This document shows, one piece after another, positions 7,150-13,689 of a stretch of DNA of 17,416 nucleotides. The translations under genes were made by a program, and so were the position numbers. Position 1 is the first letter of the stretch. Each line of letters starts with the position of its first letter. Location of the stretch: the NCBI GenBank assembly GCA_020717885.1, contig DYDN01000007.1, forward strand, positions 1-17,416, written 5' to 3'. A model generated the notes under the pieces. That model saw only the letters and a list, made by a program, of their open reading frames with translations, did no database searches and was not told the DNA's origin. This stretch comes from Candidatus Forterrea sp. GTDB taxonomy: Archaea; Iainarchaeota; Iainarchaeia; Iainarchaeales; JAAZKV01.

Positions 7150-8730
7150 TCATTGGCGGACTTCCAGCCCCTTGCTTTTGAGATACTCTTTTATGGATTT
7201 AATCGCCACTTCGTTTCTGTGAAATATCCCCGCCCCAAGCGCGGCCTCAACCCCTGTTTCTTTAAAAACTTCATAAAAGTGCTCTGCATTTCCCGCCCCG
7301 CTTGAGGCTATAACTGGAATTTTTACTGCACCCTTCACTGCTTTTATTAATTCAAGGTCATACCCTGATTTTGTACCGTCCTTATCTATGCTGTTTAGAA
7401 GTATTTCGCCGGCACCCAACTTTTCACAGCATTGCGCGAGGGTTACCGCGTCTATGTTGCTGCCTTCTCTTCCTCCTTTTACCGTGCATTCAAACCAGCA
7501 GTATTCCTCTTTGTTTGGACCGCGTTCTTTTGTTTTAACCATCTGATGAAAACCATTTTTTGGAGAACTACAATAGGTTCTTTTTGGGTCTATTGAAATA
7601 ACAACTGCTTGTCTTCCATAGACTTTTGATATTTGTTCAATTGAACTATTCCCTGTCATTTTCCAGTTTCTTAAGTAATCTTCCGCAATCAGAACAGCAT
7701 CGCTTCCTATCGATATTTTGTCGGCTCCGGATCGAAAGTATTCTGATGCAACCTCTAAGGAAGTGTATTTGCGGCCGGACCCATCGGAGTAATCTTTTAT
7801 TCCCCCGCCTATTGTAAGCGGAACAAAGACATTTTTTGAAACTTCTTTAAGGACTTCAAGCATTGGCAAGTCTTCCAATGGAAAATCCCTAAAGCCAGTT
7901 ATATTGAGAAACACTATTTCGTCGGCTCCGTCTTCGTAATACTTTCTAGCAAGTTCCACGGGTTTTCCTAAGTTTCTTATTTTGCCTTTTTCCCGCACAT
8001 CATACTGGTCGCCTTTGGTAACAACTAAATCCCCATTTTCATTGGAGCGAACATCAAGGCAGGCAACTATTCGTTTTGATAACTGTGTTTTTCCCGAGGA
8101 GTTTATCGGCGGGCAGGAAACTTCACTAAGCGGTTTGCGAATAAAATTCTCGAGTAATTGCAAACCATTTTTTCCGCTTTTTTCCGGATGAAATTGTGTG
8201 GCGATTATATTGCCTTTCTGAATACTGCTCACAAACTCATACCCGTAGTCAGTTGTTGTCAAAGTAATTGAGTTATCTTTTGGTATAACGTGGTAGGAGT
8301 GAACAAAATAGAATTTTTCATCCCCTTTTAAGTGGCTTAAAAATGAGGCTTTTTGTTTTACCTTTATTCCATTCCAGCCAATATGCGGAACTGAGAAAGT
8401 AGTGTCAAACCGTTTTACTTTTCCCAAAAAAACCCCAAGCCCCCTGATATTTGGAGCCTCTTCACTCTCTTCAAATAGCGCCTGCAGCCCCAGGCAAATT
8501 CCCAAAAATGGTTTATTTGCCTGTAAATATTCCTTGAGCGGAGTCGTGTACCCCTTTTCATTGAGGATTTTCATCATATTGCCAAAATTTCCAACTCCTG
8601 GAAAAACAAGCTTTTCAGCCGAAACAATATCTTCTGGTTTTGAGACAATTGCCACTTTTTCGCCCAAGTATTCTATGGCATTTATTACGCTTCGGACATT
8701 TCCCGCACCATAATCCAGCAAAGTTATCAT
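7150..8730 (-). CDS. hisHF: Imidazole glycerol phosphate synthase, HisH-HisF fusion (HIS7 type)
   Basis: This bifunctional 526-residue protein makes imidazole glycerol phosphate and AICAR from PRFAR and glutamine. Residues 1 to about 200 are the glutaminase: DYGAGN, the GICLGLQALFE nucleophile with C79, and QFHPEKSG with H181 and E183. After a short linker, about 218-526 is the HisF cyclase: KRIVACLDVR (Asp near 226), TKGDQYDVREKG, LTIGGGIKDY, VASEYFRSGADKISIGSDAV, VISIDPKR, GEILLNSIDKDGTKSGYDLE and VIASSGAG. Bacterial and most archaeal genomes encode the two as separate subunits. The fused order and the cyclase insertion (about GPNKEEYCWFECTVKGGRE) are those of eukaryotic HIS7. The start is the ATG at 8730, seven bases after a GGTGA ribosome binding site; the GTG at 8742 overlaps that site. 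hisG lies 52 bases upstream and hisA 20 bases downstream. Confidence 0.95.
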   Translation of the reverse strand: MITLLDYGAGNVRSVINAIEYLGEKVAIVSKPEDIVSAEKLVFPGVGNFGNMMKILNEKGYTTPLKEYLQANKPFLGICLGLQALFEESEEAPNIRGLGVFLGKVKRFDTTFSVPHIGWNGIKVKQKASFLSHLKGDEKFYFVHSYHVIPKDNSITLTTTDYGYEFVSSIQKGNIIATQFHPEKSGKNGLQLLENFIRKPLSEVSCPPINSSGKTQLSKRIVACLDVRSNENGDLVVTKGDQYDVREKGKIRNLGKPVELARKYYEDGADEIVFLNITGFRDFPLEDLPMLEVLKEVSKNVFVPLTIGGGIKDYSDGSGRKYTSLEVASEYFRSGADKISIGSDAVLIAEDYLRNWKMTGNSSIEQISKVYGRQAVVISIDPKRTYCSSPKNGFHQMVKTKERGPNKEEYCWFECTVKGGREGSNIDAVTLAQCCEKLGAGEILLNSIDKDGTKSGYDLELIKAVKGAVKIPVIASSGAGNAEHFYEVFKETGVEAALGAGIFHRNEVAIKSIKEYLKSKGLEVRQ

Positions 8731-8782
8731 AATAAATTTCACCAGCTACCGACTTCGTAAGGGCGCAAGAATTATTTGCTAT

Positions 8783-9694
8783 TTAGTGAATTAATTTAGT
8801 GAGCTGGAATTCTATAATATCCGTCGCCCCAGCTTTTTTTAGTTTCGGCAATAAATCCTTAACTATTTTCTCATCAGCGATTATGAACAGATCTAAACCC
8901 CCCTCGAGAGTATTTGAAATTGTAGGGTTTGATTTCTGCGGAAGAATTGACTTAACTTGCTCCAGCTTATCCTTTGAAACATCCATCATTAAACCGACCT
9001 TTCCGTCAGCATCAAGCGCGCCCTTTAGAAGCATCGCAATAATATCTATTTTCTCTTTCTTCCATTTGTCTGCATAACTTTTTTTATTTGCTATTAACCT
9101 CGTAGTTGATTCCATTATTGTTTCAATAATCCTAAGCCGATTCGCCCTCAGCGAACTTCCCGTTTCAGTGAGCTCAGCAATCGCATCAACCATTTTTGGC
9201 GGCTTTGCTTCTGTCGCGCCCCAGGAAAATTCGACTTGCGCATTAACCTTGTTTTTTTTCAAAAAGTTTTTTGTTACATTTACTAATTCCGTCGCAATTC
9301 TTTTTCCTTCAAGATCTTTAACTGATTTTATCACAGAATCTTCCGGCACCGCAATAACAAACTTTATCGGGCTCTTGCTTATTTTTGAGTATTTTAATTC
9401 CTCAATCTCAACAACATCCGCATTATTCTCTGTTATCCAGTCTTTCCCGCTTAATCCCAAATCCAAAACTCCTTCCTCAACGTAGCGAGGTATTTCCTGT
9501 GCCCTAATCAGCATGCACTCGATTTCTTCATCATCAATACTCGGATAGTATGAGCGCTCTCTAAGTATAATACTAAAACCCGCTTTTTTGAATAATTGAA
9601 TTGTTGCTTCCTGCAAACTCCCCGCAGGAATTCCAAGTTTTAATTTATCCACCAAATCACTTCCAAAATCACCATTCTCAAATTCAGCTTCCAT
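8783..9694 (-). CDS. hisG: ATP phosphoribosyltransferase, long form
   Basis: This enzyme joins ATP and PRPP to give phosphoribosyl-ATP, the first and regulated step of histidine synthesis. From the ATG at 9694 it has 303 residues, the length of the long HisG form with a C-terminal regulatory domain (about the last 75 residues, DADGKVGLMMDVSKDKLEQV onward). That form needs no HisZ partner. Motifs: LKLGIPAGSLQEATIQLF, DLGLSGKDWI, ATELVNVTKNFL, and the PRPP-binding WGATEAKPPKMVDAIAELTE followed by TGSSLRANRLR. The ATG overlaps the end of hisI by 11 bases; a TTG at 9712 would lengthen the overlap. The overlap suggests translational coupling with hisI. Feedback inhibition by histidine is typical of the family and is inferred here. 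Confidence 0.94.
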   Translation of the reverse strand: MEAEFENGDFGSDLVDKLKLGIPAGSLQEATIQLFKKAGFSIILRERSYYPSIDDEEIECMLIRAQEIPRYVEEGVLDLGLSGKDWITENNADVVEIEELKYSKISKSPIKFVIAVPEDSVIKSVKDLEGKRIATELVNVTKNFLKKNKVNAQVEFSWGATEAKPPKMVDAIAELTETGSSLRANRLRIIETIMESTTRLIANKKSYADKWKKEKIDIIAMLLKGALDADGKVGLMMDVSKDKLEQVKSILPQKSNPTISNTLEGGLDLFIIADEKIVKDLLPKLKKAGATDIIEFQLTKLIH

Positions 9695-10061
9695 AAACTT
9701 TTTTGGGGTCAAAAATCCTCTTTGCCACTACCTTAAGCTCCCCATTATCAAGTTTTCTAAAAAAACAGCTTTTATATCCTTCGTGGCAAGCCGCTTCGCC
9801 AACTTGCTCCACTTTAAGCAAAACCGAGTCAAGTTCGCATCCAACAAATATTTCTTTAACCAACTGAACATTCCCGGAGGTTTCTCCTTTGAGCCAGAGC
9901 TTTTTTCTTGAACGGCTGAAGAAGTGGGATTTTTTTAGTTCAAGAGTTTTTTCGAATGCTTCTTTGTTCATGAACGCAACCATCAGCACTTCATTTGTTG
10001 TATAATCCTGAACCACCGCAGGAATCAAACCGCTAAATTTGCCAAAGTCCAATTCAACCAT
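9684..10061 (-). CDS. hisI: Phosphoribosyl-AMP cyclohydrolase
   Basis: A zinc enzyme of 125 residues that opens the adenine ring of PR-AMP, the third step of histidine synthesis. It has the core of the family: GLIPAVVQDYTTNEVLMVAFMN at the N-terminus, SRSRKKLWLKGETSGN in the middle, and the metal-binding GCELDSVLLKV followed by ACHEGYKSCFFR with the conserved cysteines and acids. No HisE (PR-ATP pyrophosphohydrolase) domain is fused and none is seen in the window, so the second step must be encoded elsewhere. The ATG at 10061 lies behind GGAAGTGAT; an upstream TTG at 10076 is less likely. It overlaps hisG by 11 bases and follows the hisD remnant. Confidence 0.93.
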   Translation of the reverse strand: MVELDFGKFSGLIPAVVQDYTTNEVLMVAFMNKEAFEKTLELKKSHFFSRSRKKLWLKGETSGNVQLVKEIFVGCELDSVLLKVEQVGEAACHEGYKSCFFRKLDNGELKVVAKRIFDPKKVYGS

Positions 10062-10099
10062 ATAAATCACTTCCAAAAGACAATTATTAAGTATTTGCT

Positions 10100-10336
10100 T
10101 TAGCCTTTCCCCTCTGCCCTTTTTAATGCGGCTTTTTTGTGTGCATCAAGCCCTTCAATCTCGGCAAGTTTCGCCGCAACAGAAATGATTTTCTTTGAAT
10201 TCCTCTCAACTTTCTGTACAGTAACAATTTTCACAAAATCACGAACAGAAAGCCCGCCCGTGTAGCGCGCAGCTTTGCTTGTTGGGAGGGTGTGATTTGG
10301 CCCCAAGCAATAATCACCCAATGCTTCGGCACATTC
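10100..10336 (-). pseudogene. hisD: C-terminal remnant of histidinol dehydrogenase
   Basis: The frame from about 10336 to the TAA at 10100 encodes ECAEALGDYCLGPNHTLPTS followed by KAARYTGGLSVRDFVK and a helical end (LAEIEGLDAHKKAALKRAEG). These are the last 75-80 residues of HisD, including the GDYxxGPNHxLPT block. The family is about 420-430 residues long, so the NAD-binding body, the catalytic Glu-His pair and most zinc ligands are missing. Just upstream the frame is closed by a TGA and the DNA becomes the 5' half of a HAD hydrolase gene in another frame. This looks like a deletion that joined the two genes. The fragment cannot catalyse the two-step oxidation of histidinol. Either a full hisD lies elsewhere or the pathway is being lost. 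Confidence 0.85.
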
Positions 10337-10539
10337 TTGCCCCTGCTTTGTATTATTGCTTCAGTTAAGTCCCAGTCATTGTTAAAACCGGTTTTTTCTT
10401 TGTAGGATTGAATTTCTTCAAGTGAAACCGCGGTGTCAGTAAAATCCTCCGCGGTTTTTTTTATCGCAAGCCGATAGGAATTTGAGACATCAACAAGCAC
10501 GCCGTCCATGTCAAACAAAAGCGTTTGTTTTTCTCGCAT
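10325..10539 (-). pseudogene. N-terminal half of a HAD-superfamily phosphatase, truncated
   Basis: From the ATG at 10539 the protein begins MREKQTLLFDMDGVLVDVSN, the HAD motif I (DxDGVLVD) with its nucleophilic Asp. A helical cap region follows, ending NNDWDLTEAIIQSRGKN. After that the frame runs through hisD DNA for about 30 residues (to 10231) in a non-native reading, so motifs II to IV are absent. The body of the gene has evidently been deleted together with most of hisD. Full-length members of this subfamily-IA group occur near his genes in some genomes, so an old role as histidinol-phosphate phosphatase is possible but unproven. An in-frame TTG at 10554 would add five residues. Confidence 0.7.
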
Positions 10540-10558
10540 AACCTTTCTTCCCAAAGAA

Positions 10559-10636
10559 TTAGTTTCTAGGTCGATGAACTAATGGTTCACTTCGTTGTAT
10601 TGCAACTTCTTTTGCTATTGTTTTTTCCATTTCCAT
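10559..10636 (-). CDS. Small ORF (25 aa) with a strong ribosome binding site
   Basis: ATG at 10636 follows GGAGGCG directly (10637-10643), the best Shine-Dalgarno match in the neighbourhood. A second in-frame ATG lies two codons on. The peptide begins MEMEKTIAKEVAIQRSEP and ends at TAA 10559-10561. It sits 24 bases after the hisS stop and just before the truncated HAD gene, in a different frame. It may be the N-terminal stub of another deleted his-cluster gene or a small real protein. It is not a histidine attenuator: it contains a single His codon and no hairpin array. Confidence 0.35.
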   Translation of the reverse strand: MEMEKTIAKEVAIQRSEPLVHRPRN

Positions 10637-10660
10637 CGCCTCCAAAGATAAACATTTTTT

Positions 10661-11908
10661 TTAAGCGCCCTGCTTCATTACAAGCGCGCGTATTTTCTCA
10701 ATATCATTCAATTTCAATACTTCCTGCTTACCAGTTTCAATATTTTTTATCGCAATCGTTTTTGCCTTAATTTCATTTTCCCCGATTATTCCGACAAATT
10801 TGTATCCTTTCTTCTGTGCGAAATCAATATTTTTTGATAAGTTTCTTCCAACAAGGTCAGTTTCAACAAATATTCCTTCTCCACGCAATTTATCAGCAAT
10901 TCCAAATAGCTTTGCCGCTTCTACCCCGATTCCAAATAGATACATTCCTTCAAACCCAACAGCAAATCCGGTTTCTTTTAAGTAATCAAATATCCTGCTT
11001 ACCCCTAATCCAATTCCAACCGCAGGTGTTGATTGCCCGCCGTAGAGTCCGATGAGTTTGTCAAATCTTCCCCCGCCCCCGACACTTGGGCCGTTGTCAA
11101 GTTTCACTTCAAATACAATCCCCGTATAATATTCAAATCCTCGCGCAAGTCTTGCATCAAATTCAACAAACCCGAGTCCGTTTTCTTTACACAGCGCCTC
11201 AAATTTCTTAATCTCGGCAACGCATTCTGCATCCTTCCCAATTACTTTCTCAATTTGTGCTAATGAATTCATTTCAATTAAATCAACTACAAATGATTCA
11301 ATTCCTTTTTCTTCAAGCATTTCCTTTATTCCTTTCTTATCCACTTTATCTAATTTATCAAGCACCCTCATCGCTTCTACTTCCTTTCCAGGAGCATATT
11401 TTGCTAAAACCTCAGAAAGCAATTTGCGTGAATTAAAAACAATTTTTGGTTTTAGCCCAAGCGAGGTAAAGCAATCCCTTATCAAAAACATTATCTCAAG
11501 TTCTGCTTCTACTCCGGCTACTCCAAGTATGTCAATATCCGCTTGCGTAAATGCCCTATACCGTTTCGCCTGCGGTCTGTCGTAGCGATAAACTTCCCCG
11601 ATTTGGTATCTTTTGAAAGGCATTTTGAGCTGATTAGTTGCCGCAACGCGCGCAAGAGAAGCCGTGAACTCAAATCTTAGCGCAAGTTCTCTGTCACTCT
11701 TGTCTTTGAAGTAATATATTTCGTCCTTAATCGCTTCTCCTGCAGCGCCCTTTACTTTGAATAAGTCAAAGCTCTCAACTGCGGGAGTGTAGAGAGGCAA
11801 GTAGCCGTATTTGGCGAATACTCTTCTAAAAGTTCCCTCAATGGTTTCCTGTATCATGGCGTCCTGGCCAATAAGATCACGCATTCCGCGTACTGGTAAT
11901 ATATCCAT
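10661..11908 (-). CDS. hisS: Histidyl-tRNA synthetase
   Basis: This 415-residue class II synthetase charges tRNA-His with histidine in the cytosol. It shows VRGMRD at the N-terminus, motif 2 (GEVYRYDRPQAKRYRAFTQA, about 104-123), the two HisRS signatures (ARGFEYYTGIVFEV at 256-269, SVGGGGRFD at 276-284), motif 3 (TPAVGIGLGVSRI, about 295-307) and an anticodon-binding domain from about 320 to the end. The length is normal. The ATG at 11908 is preceded by GGTGA. The tRNA-His gene ends 21 bases upstream on the same strand, so the synthetase and its cognate tRNA appear to share a transcript with the his genes downstream. Confidence 0.97.
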   Translation of the reverse strand: MDILPVRGMRDLIGQDAMIQETIEGTFRRVFAKYGYLPLYTPAVESFDLFKVKGAAGEAIKDEIYYFKDKSDRELALRFEFTASLARVAATNQLKMPFKRYQIGEVYRYDRPQAKRYRAFTQADIDILGVAGVEAELEIMFLIRDCFTSLGLKPKIVFNSRKLLSEVLAKYAPGKEVEAMRVLDKLDKVDKKGIKEMLEEKGIESFVVDLIEMNSLAQIEKVIGKDAECVAEIKKFEALCKENGLGFVEFDARLARGFEYYTGIVFEVKLDNGPSVGGGGRFDKLIGLYGGQSTPAVGIGLGVSRIFDYLKETGFAVGFEGMYLFGIGVEAAKLFGIADKLRGEGIFVETDLVGRNLSKNIDFAQKKGYKFVGIIGENEIKAKTIAIKNIETGKQEVLKLNDIEKIRALVMKQGA

Positions 11909-11929
11909 AAATTCACCAAAATAAATAAA

Positions 11930-12022
11930 GGTCTAGGCCGGGAGTCGCACCCGGGACAGAAGATTACTGCAATTTTATTAACAATCCCACAGTCTTCTAT
12001 GTTACTGCTACACTACCCAGAC
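11930..12022 (-). tRNA. tRNA-His (GTG) with a 22-nt intron
   Basis: On the minus strand the acceptor GTCTGGG pairs with CCTAGAC (one G-T), the D stem is GTGT/ACAT, the anticodon stem GAAGA/TCTTC, and the T stem CCGGG/CCCGG. The anticodon GTG and the C at position 73 are typical of tRNA-His. The preceding base, 12023, is G and can supply the genome-encoded G-1 identity base. The intron is at 11965-11986, between 37 and 38: CTGT pairs with GCAG and the bulges are GGG and TAA. The T loop is TGCGACT, giving G55 instead of U55, and the seven-base D loop AGCAGTA appears to have A18-G19. The endonuclease-like gene upstream ends only two bases before it. Confidence 0.92.
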
Positions 12023-12024
12023 CA

Positions 12025-13215
12025 TCATTTTCCAAATTTATCCCCCCAAGTTTTTAACTTAGTAATATTCTTCGGTTGCCGAGTGTTTATTAATTTTTTG
12101 TAGAGCTCAAAATTTGAGTAACCATACAAAACTACTGTAAAGCAGGGATTTGGACGTGAAATGGTTATTTTGTTAGTAGAGTATAAGCGTGGTCTAAACC
12201 CAATAACCCCCAATATTTCCTTAACATCACTTGCAAGTCCCCTCGATATTGTGGCAAAGGATATTACTGGGTAATATTTTTTGTTTCTCCCCTGTGACCG
12301 AAAATATATTGAGCCATCCGTATCAAGCAGCCCCCTAATCAATGCACACACAACTTCTTTGTCATTAACTTTCAAACAGTTTGGAATTCGTATTGTTTTT
12401 TTAGGTGCAGTAGGCAACCCGATTATTTTTGTCTTGAATTCCCACAAAGCTTGTGAATAAACCTCAAAACCAACAGTTGATTCGTATTCCTTAATATTCA
12501 ACTCAAGATTATATAACTCCTTAAACATCGGCTTTATGAATGTTGTATAATAATCTTTTTCATCCAGTTTGTTTCCTTTTAAACGATACTCAAACTTCTT
12601 ACCTGAAATAACCCCGTCCCCGATGCTGAGACCAATCTCTTCGGCAAGTAAAGGAGTTATTTCCTTAGGCAGTTTGATTTGCTTCTCACAATCTCTTTTG
12701 GAAAACTTAATTTTTGACACATCAAACGCAACTTCATTGTTTGCATATGAACACAAATAACCACTGATTTTTGTTTTGACTTTCTTAAAATTTTTATACC
12801 CCACACAAGTTATTTGTGCAGGATAATTCCAAATAATCACTCGGGCCCCATATTTTTCAAGTAATGTATTTAGATTAACTTGTAAAACTTGGCATATTTT
12901 CGCAAAATCACTTTTTGAAACTCTTGTTTTTTCTTTCCAGTATGTTTGAAAAGTGTTGTTATTTATTCCAAATTGGTCTCCCGCTTTTTTCCAACTAGTT
13001 CCAAATGATTTTTTTGCATCAGCAATGAATTCTTTTTGCTTTCCTTTTGGAAATTGAATCCTTTCCTTTTCCATAGAAACAACAGTTGTTTCTTGGCTTA
13101 AATTTGTTTCGTAACTTCCTTGCCGGTAGTCAACAGAAGAAGAGTTAAAATCAGAAAAGTCTTGATTTGAGCTACAGCTAAAAGGGTATTCAGAAGAGAC
13201 TGTGAATATACTCAC
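12025..13215 (-). CDS. LAGLIDADG endonuclease-like protein with N-terminal HTH
   Basis: From the GTG at 13215 the protein has 396 residues; an in-frame ATG at 13074 would remove a Ser-rich N-terminal stretch of 47. About residues 60-120 resemble a helix-turn-helix region (KKAGDQFGINNNTFQTYW, then a second SKSDFAKICQVLQVNLNTLL). Two LAGLIDADG motifs follow, LLAEEIGLSIGDGVI (189-203) and LIRGLLDTDGSIYF (292-305), each with the metal-binding Asp, so a monomeric double-motif enzyme is predicted. It is free-standing, not an intein or a visible intron ORF. A TATA-like box (13251-13258) supports the GTG start. The stop lies two bases from tRNA-His and the gene fills the space between two intron-bearing tRNA genes. 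A transcription-factor use of this fold is an alternative to homing. Confidence 0.85.
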   Translation of the reverse strand: MSIFTVSSEYPFSCSSNQDFSDFNSSSVDYRQGSYETNLSQETTVVSMEKERIQFPKGKQKEFIADAKKSFGTSWKKAGDQFGINNNTFQTYWKEKTRVSKSDFAKICQVLQVNLNTLLEKYGARVIIWNYPAQITCVGYKNFKKVKTKISGYLCSYANNEVAFDVSKIKFSKRDCEKQIKLPKEITPLLAEEIGLSIGDGVISGKKFEYRLKGNKLDEKDYYTTFIKPMFKELYNLELNIKEYESTVGFEVYSQALWEFKTKIIGLPTAPKKTIRIPNCLKVNDKEVVCALIRGLLDTDGSIYFRSQGRNKKYYPVISFATISRGLASDVKEILGVIGFRPRLYSTNKITISRPNPCFTVVLYGYSNFELYKKLINTRQPKNITKLKTWGDKFGK

Positions 13216-13250
13216 TTTTTGCGTTCATAACTAATTACTCGCACCCTTTC

Positions 13251-13258
13251 TTTTTAAA
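13251..13258 (-). promoter_or_regulatory. TATA-like box for the LAGLIDADG gene
   Basis: TTTAAAAA on the minus strand lies 36-43 bases upstream of the GTG at 13215 and 37 bases below the 3' end of tRNA-Arg. It would give a leader of roughly 12 bases. A separate box for tRNA-His, inside the end of the endonuclease gene near 12053 (GTTAAAAAC), is also possible. Confidence 0.35.
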
Positions 13259-13294
13259 GGTAACTATTGTCCAAGAAAAAGGTGCTTATTAAAG

Positions 13295-13449
13295 TGCCCC
13301 CGCAGGGAATCGGACCCTGGTCTGTAGCTAATTGCCATTTTCATATTATCTTCAAATTTCTTTTCTTTGGGATAACGTACCACTTTCTTTTCTCTGAAAA
13401 GAAAGGGGTCGGCCGCAAGCTACCATACTATCCACTATACTACGAGGGC
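13295..13449 (-). tRNA. tRNA-Arg (GCG) with an 83-nt intron
   Basis: The acceptor GCCCTCG pairs with CGGGGGC, the D stem is GTAT/GTAT, the anticodon stem GTAGC/GCTAC, and the T stem CAGGG/CCCTG; the discriminator is A. The anticodon is GCG, and the D loop AGTGGATA places A at position 20, the arginine identity base. The intron spans 13330-13412, between 37 and 38: TTGC of the loop pairs with GCAA, with bulges GGC and TTA. It is unusually long and contains a perfect 10-bp hairpin (CTTTCTTTTC / GAAAAGAAAG, 13383-13405). The T loop is TCCGATT, so position 55 is C; with G18 it could form a Watson-Crick-like pair. Confidence 0.9.
13383..13405. repeat. Perfect hairpin inside the tRNA-Arg intron
   Basis: CTTTCTTTTC and GAAAAGAAAG form a 10-bp stem with a 3-base loop. 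The stem extends outward through ACC/GGT with a mismatch. It probably folds the long intron so that the splice sites come together. Confidence 0.6.
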
Positions 13450-13472
13450 AGTAAAGTAAAGATGGGCAAGAA

Positions 13473-13485
13473 GTATTTTAAATAT
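13473..13485. promoter_or_regulatory. Divergent TATA-like element between tRNA-Arg and a small ORF
   Basis: The near-palindromic TATTTTAAATATT lies 24-36 bases upstream of the tRNA-Arg 5' end on the minus strand and about 62-74 bases upstream of the ATG at 13547 on the plus strand. It can serve as a TATA box in either direction. Confidence 0.45.
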
Positions 13486-13546
13486 TAAAAAAGGGTTGAA
13501 AAAAGAAATTTGTTGCTTCTTAATATGTTTCAATCCTTAATTTAGT

Positions 13547-13666
13547 ATGTCTTACGTAGTTTCACAGGATTCAAAGCGCCCCTCGCATAGGCCAAAGCAT
13601 AAGCCAAAACATCACCATAAACCAAGGATGAGGAACCGAAGCAGAAAAAGAAAGCGCGGACGATAA
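13547..13666 (+). CDS. Small, highly basic His-rich protein (39 aa)
   Basis: An ATG-TAA frame encodes 39 residues, beginning MSYVVSQDSKRPSHRPKHKP and ending in an Arg/Lys-rich tail (RSRKRKRGR). About half the residues are Lys, Arg or His, with a repeated H-K-P pattern in the middle. The size and charge recall tiny ribosomal or RNA-binding proteins, but I cannot match it to L39e or L41e. A TATA-like box is correctly oriented upstream, and a 7-bp hairpin (13671-13689) follows five bases after the stop. No strong ribosome binding site is visible. It could be real or a chance frame. Confidence 0.4.
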   Translation: MSYVVSQDSKRPSHRPKHKPKHHHKPRMRNRSRKRKRGR

Positions 13667-13670
13667 ATAA

Positions 13671-13689
13671 ACTAAAAAGAACTTTTAGT
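13671..13689. terminator. Hairpin between two convergent small ORFs
   Basis: ACTAAAA / TTTTAGT form a perfect 7-bp stem around a 5-base loop between the 39-residue ORF on the plus strand and the 33-residue ORF on the minus strand. The A/T-rich stem supplies a short T-run on each strand. A bidirectional terminator is plausible. Confidence 0.35.

Noticed and set aside
10100..10321. Independent 73-residue protein starting at a TTG
   Set aside because: The start is inside the HisD GDY-GPNH block and homology extends upstream of it. It is a gene fragment, not a separate protein.
12025..13215. LAGLIDADG gene as an intein or tRNA-intron ORF
   Set aside because: It has no flanking extein sequence or splice motifs and lies wholly between, not inside, the two tRNA genes.
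13267..13488. Plus-strand ORF of 73 residues
   Set aside because: It runs antisense through tRNA-Arg and its intron, which explain the sequence.
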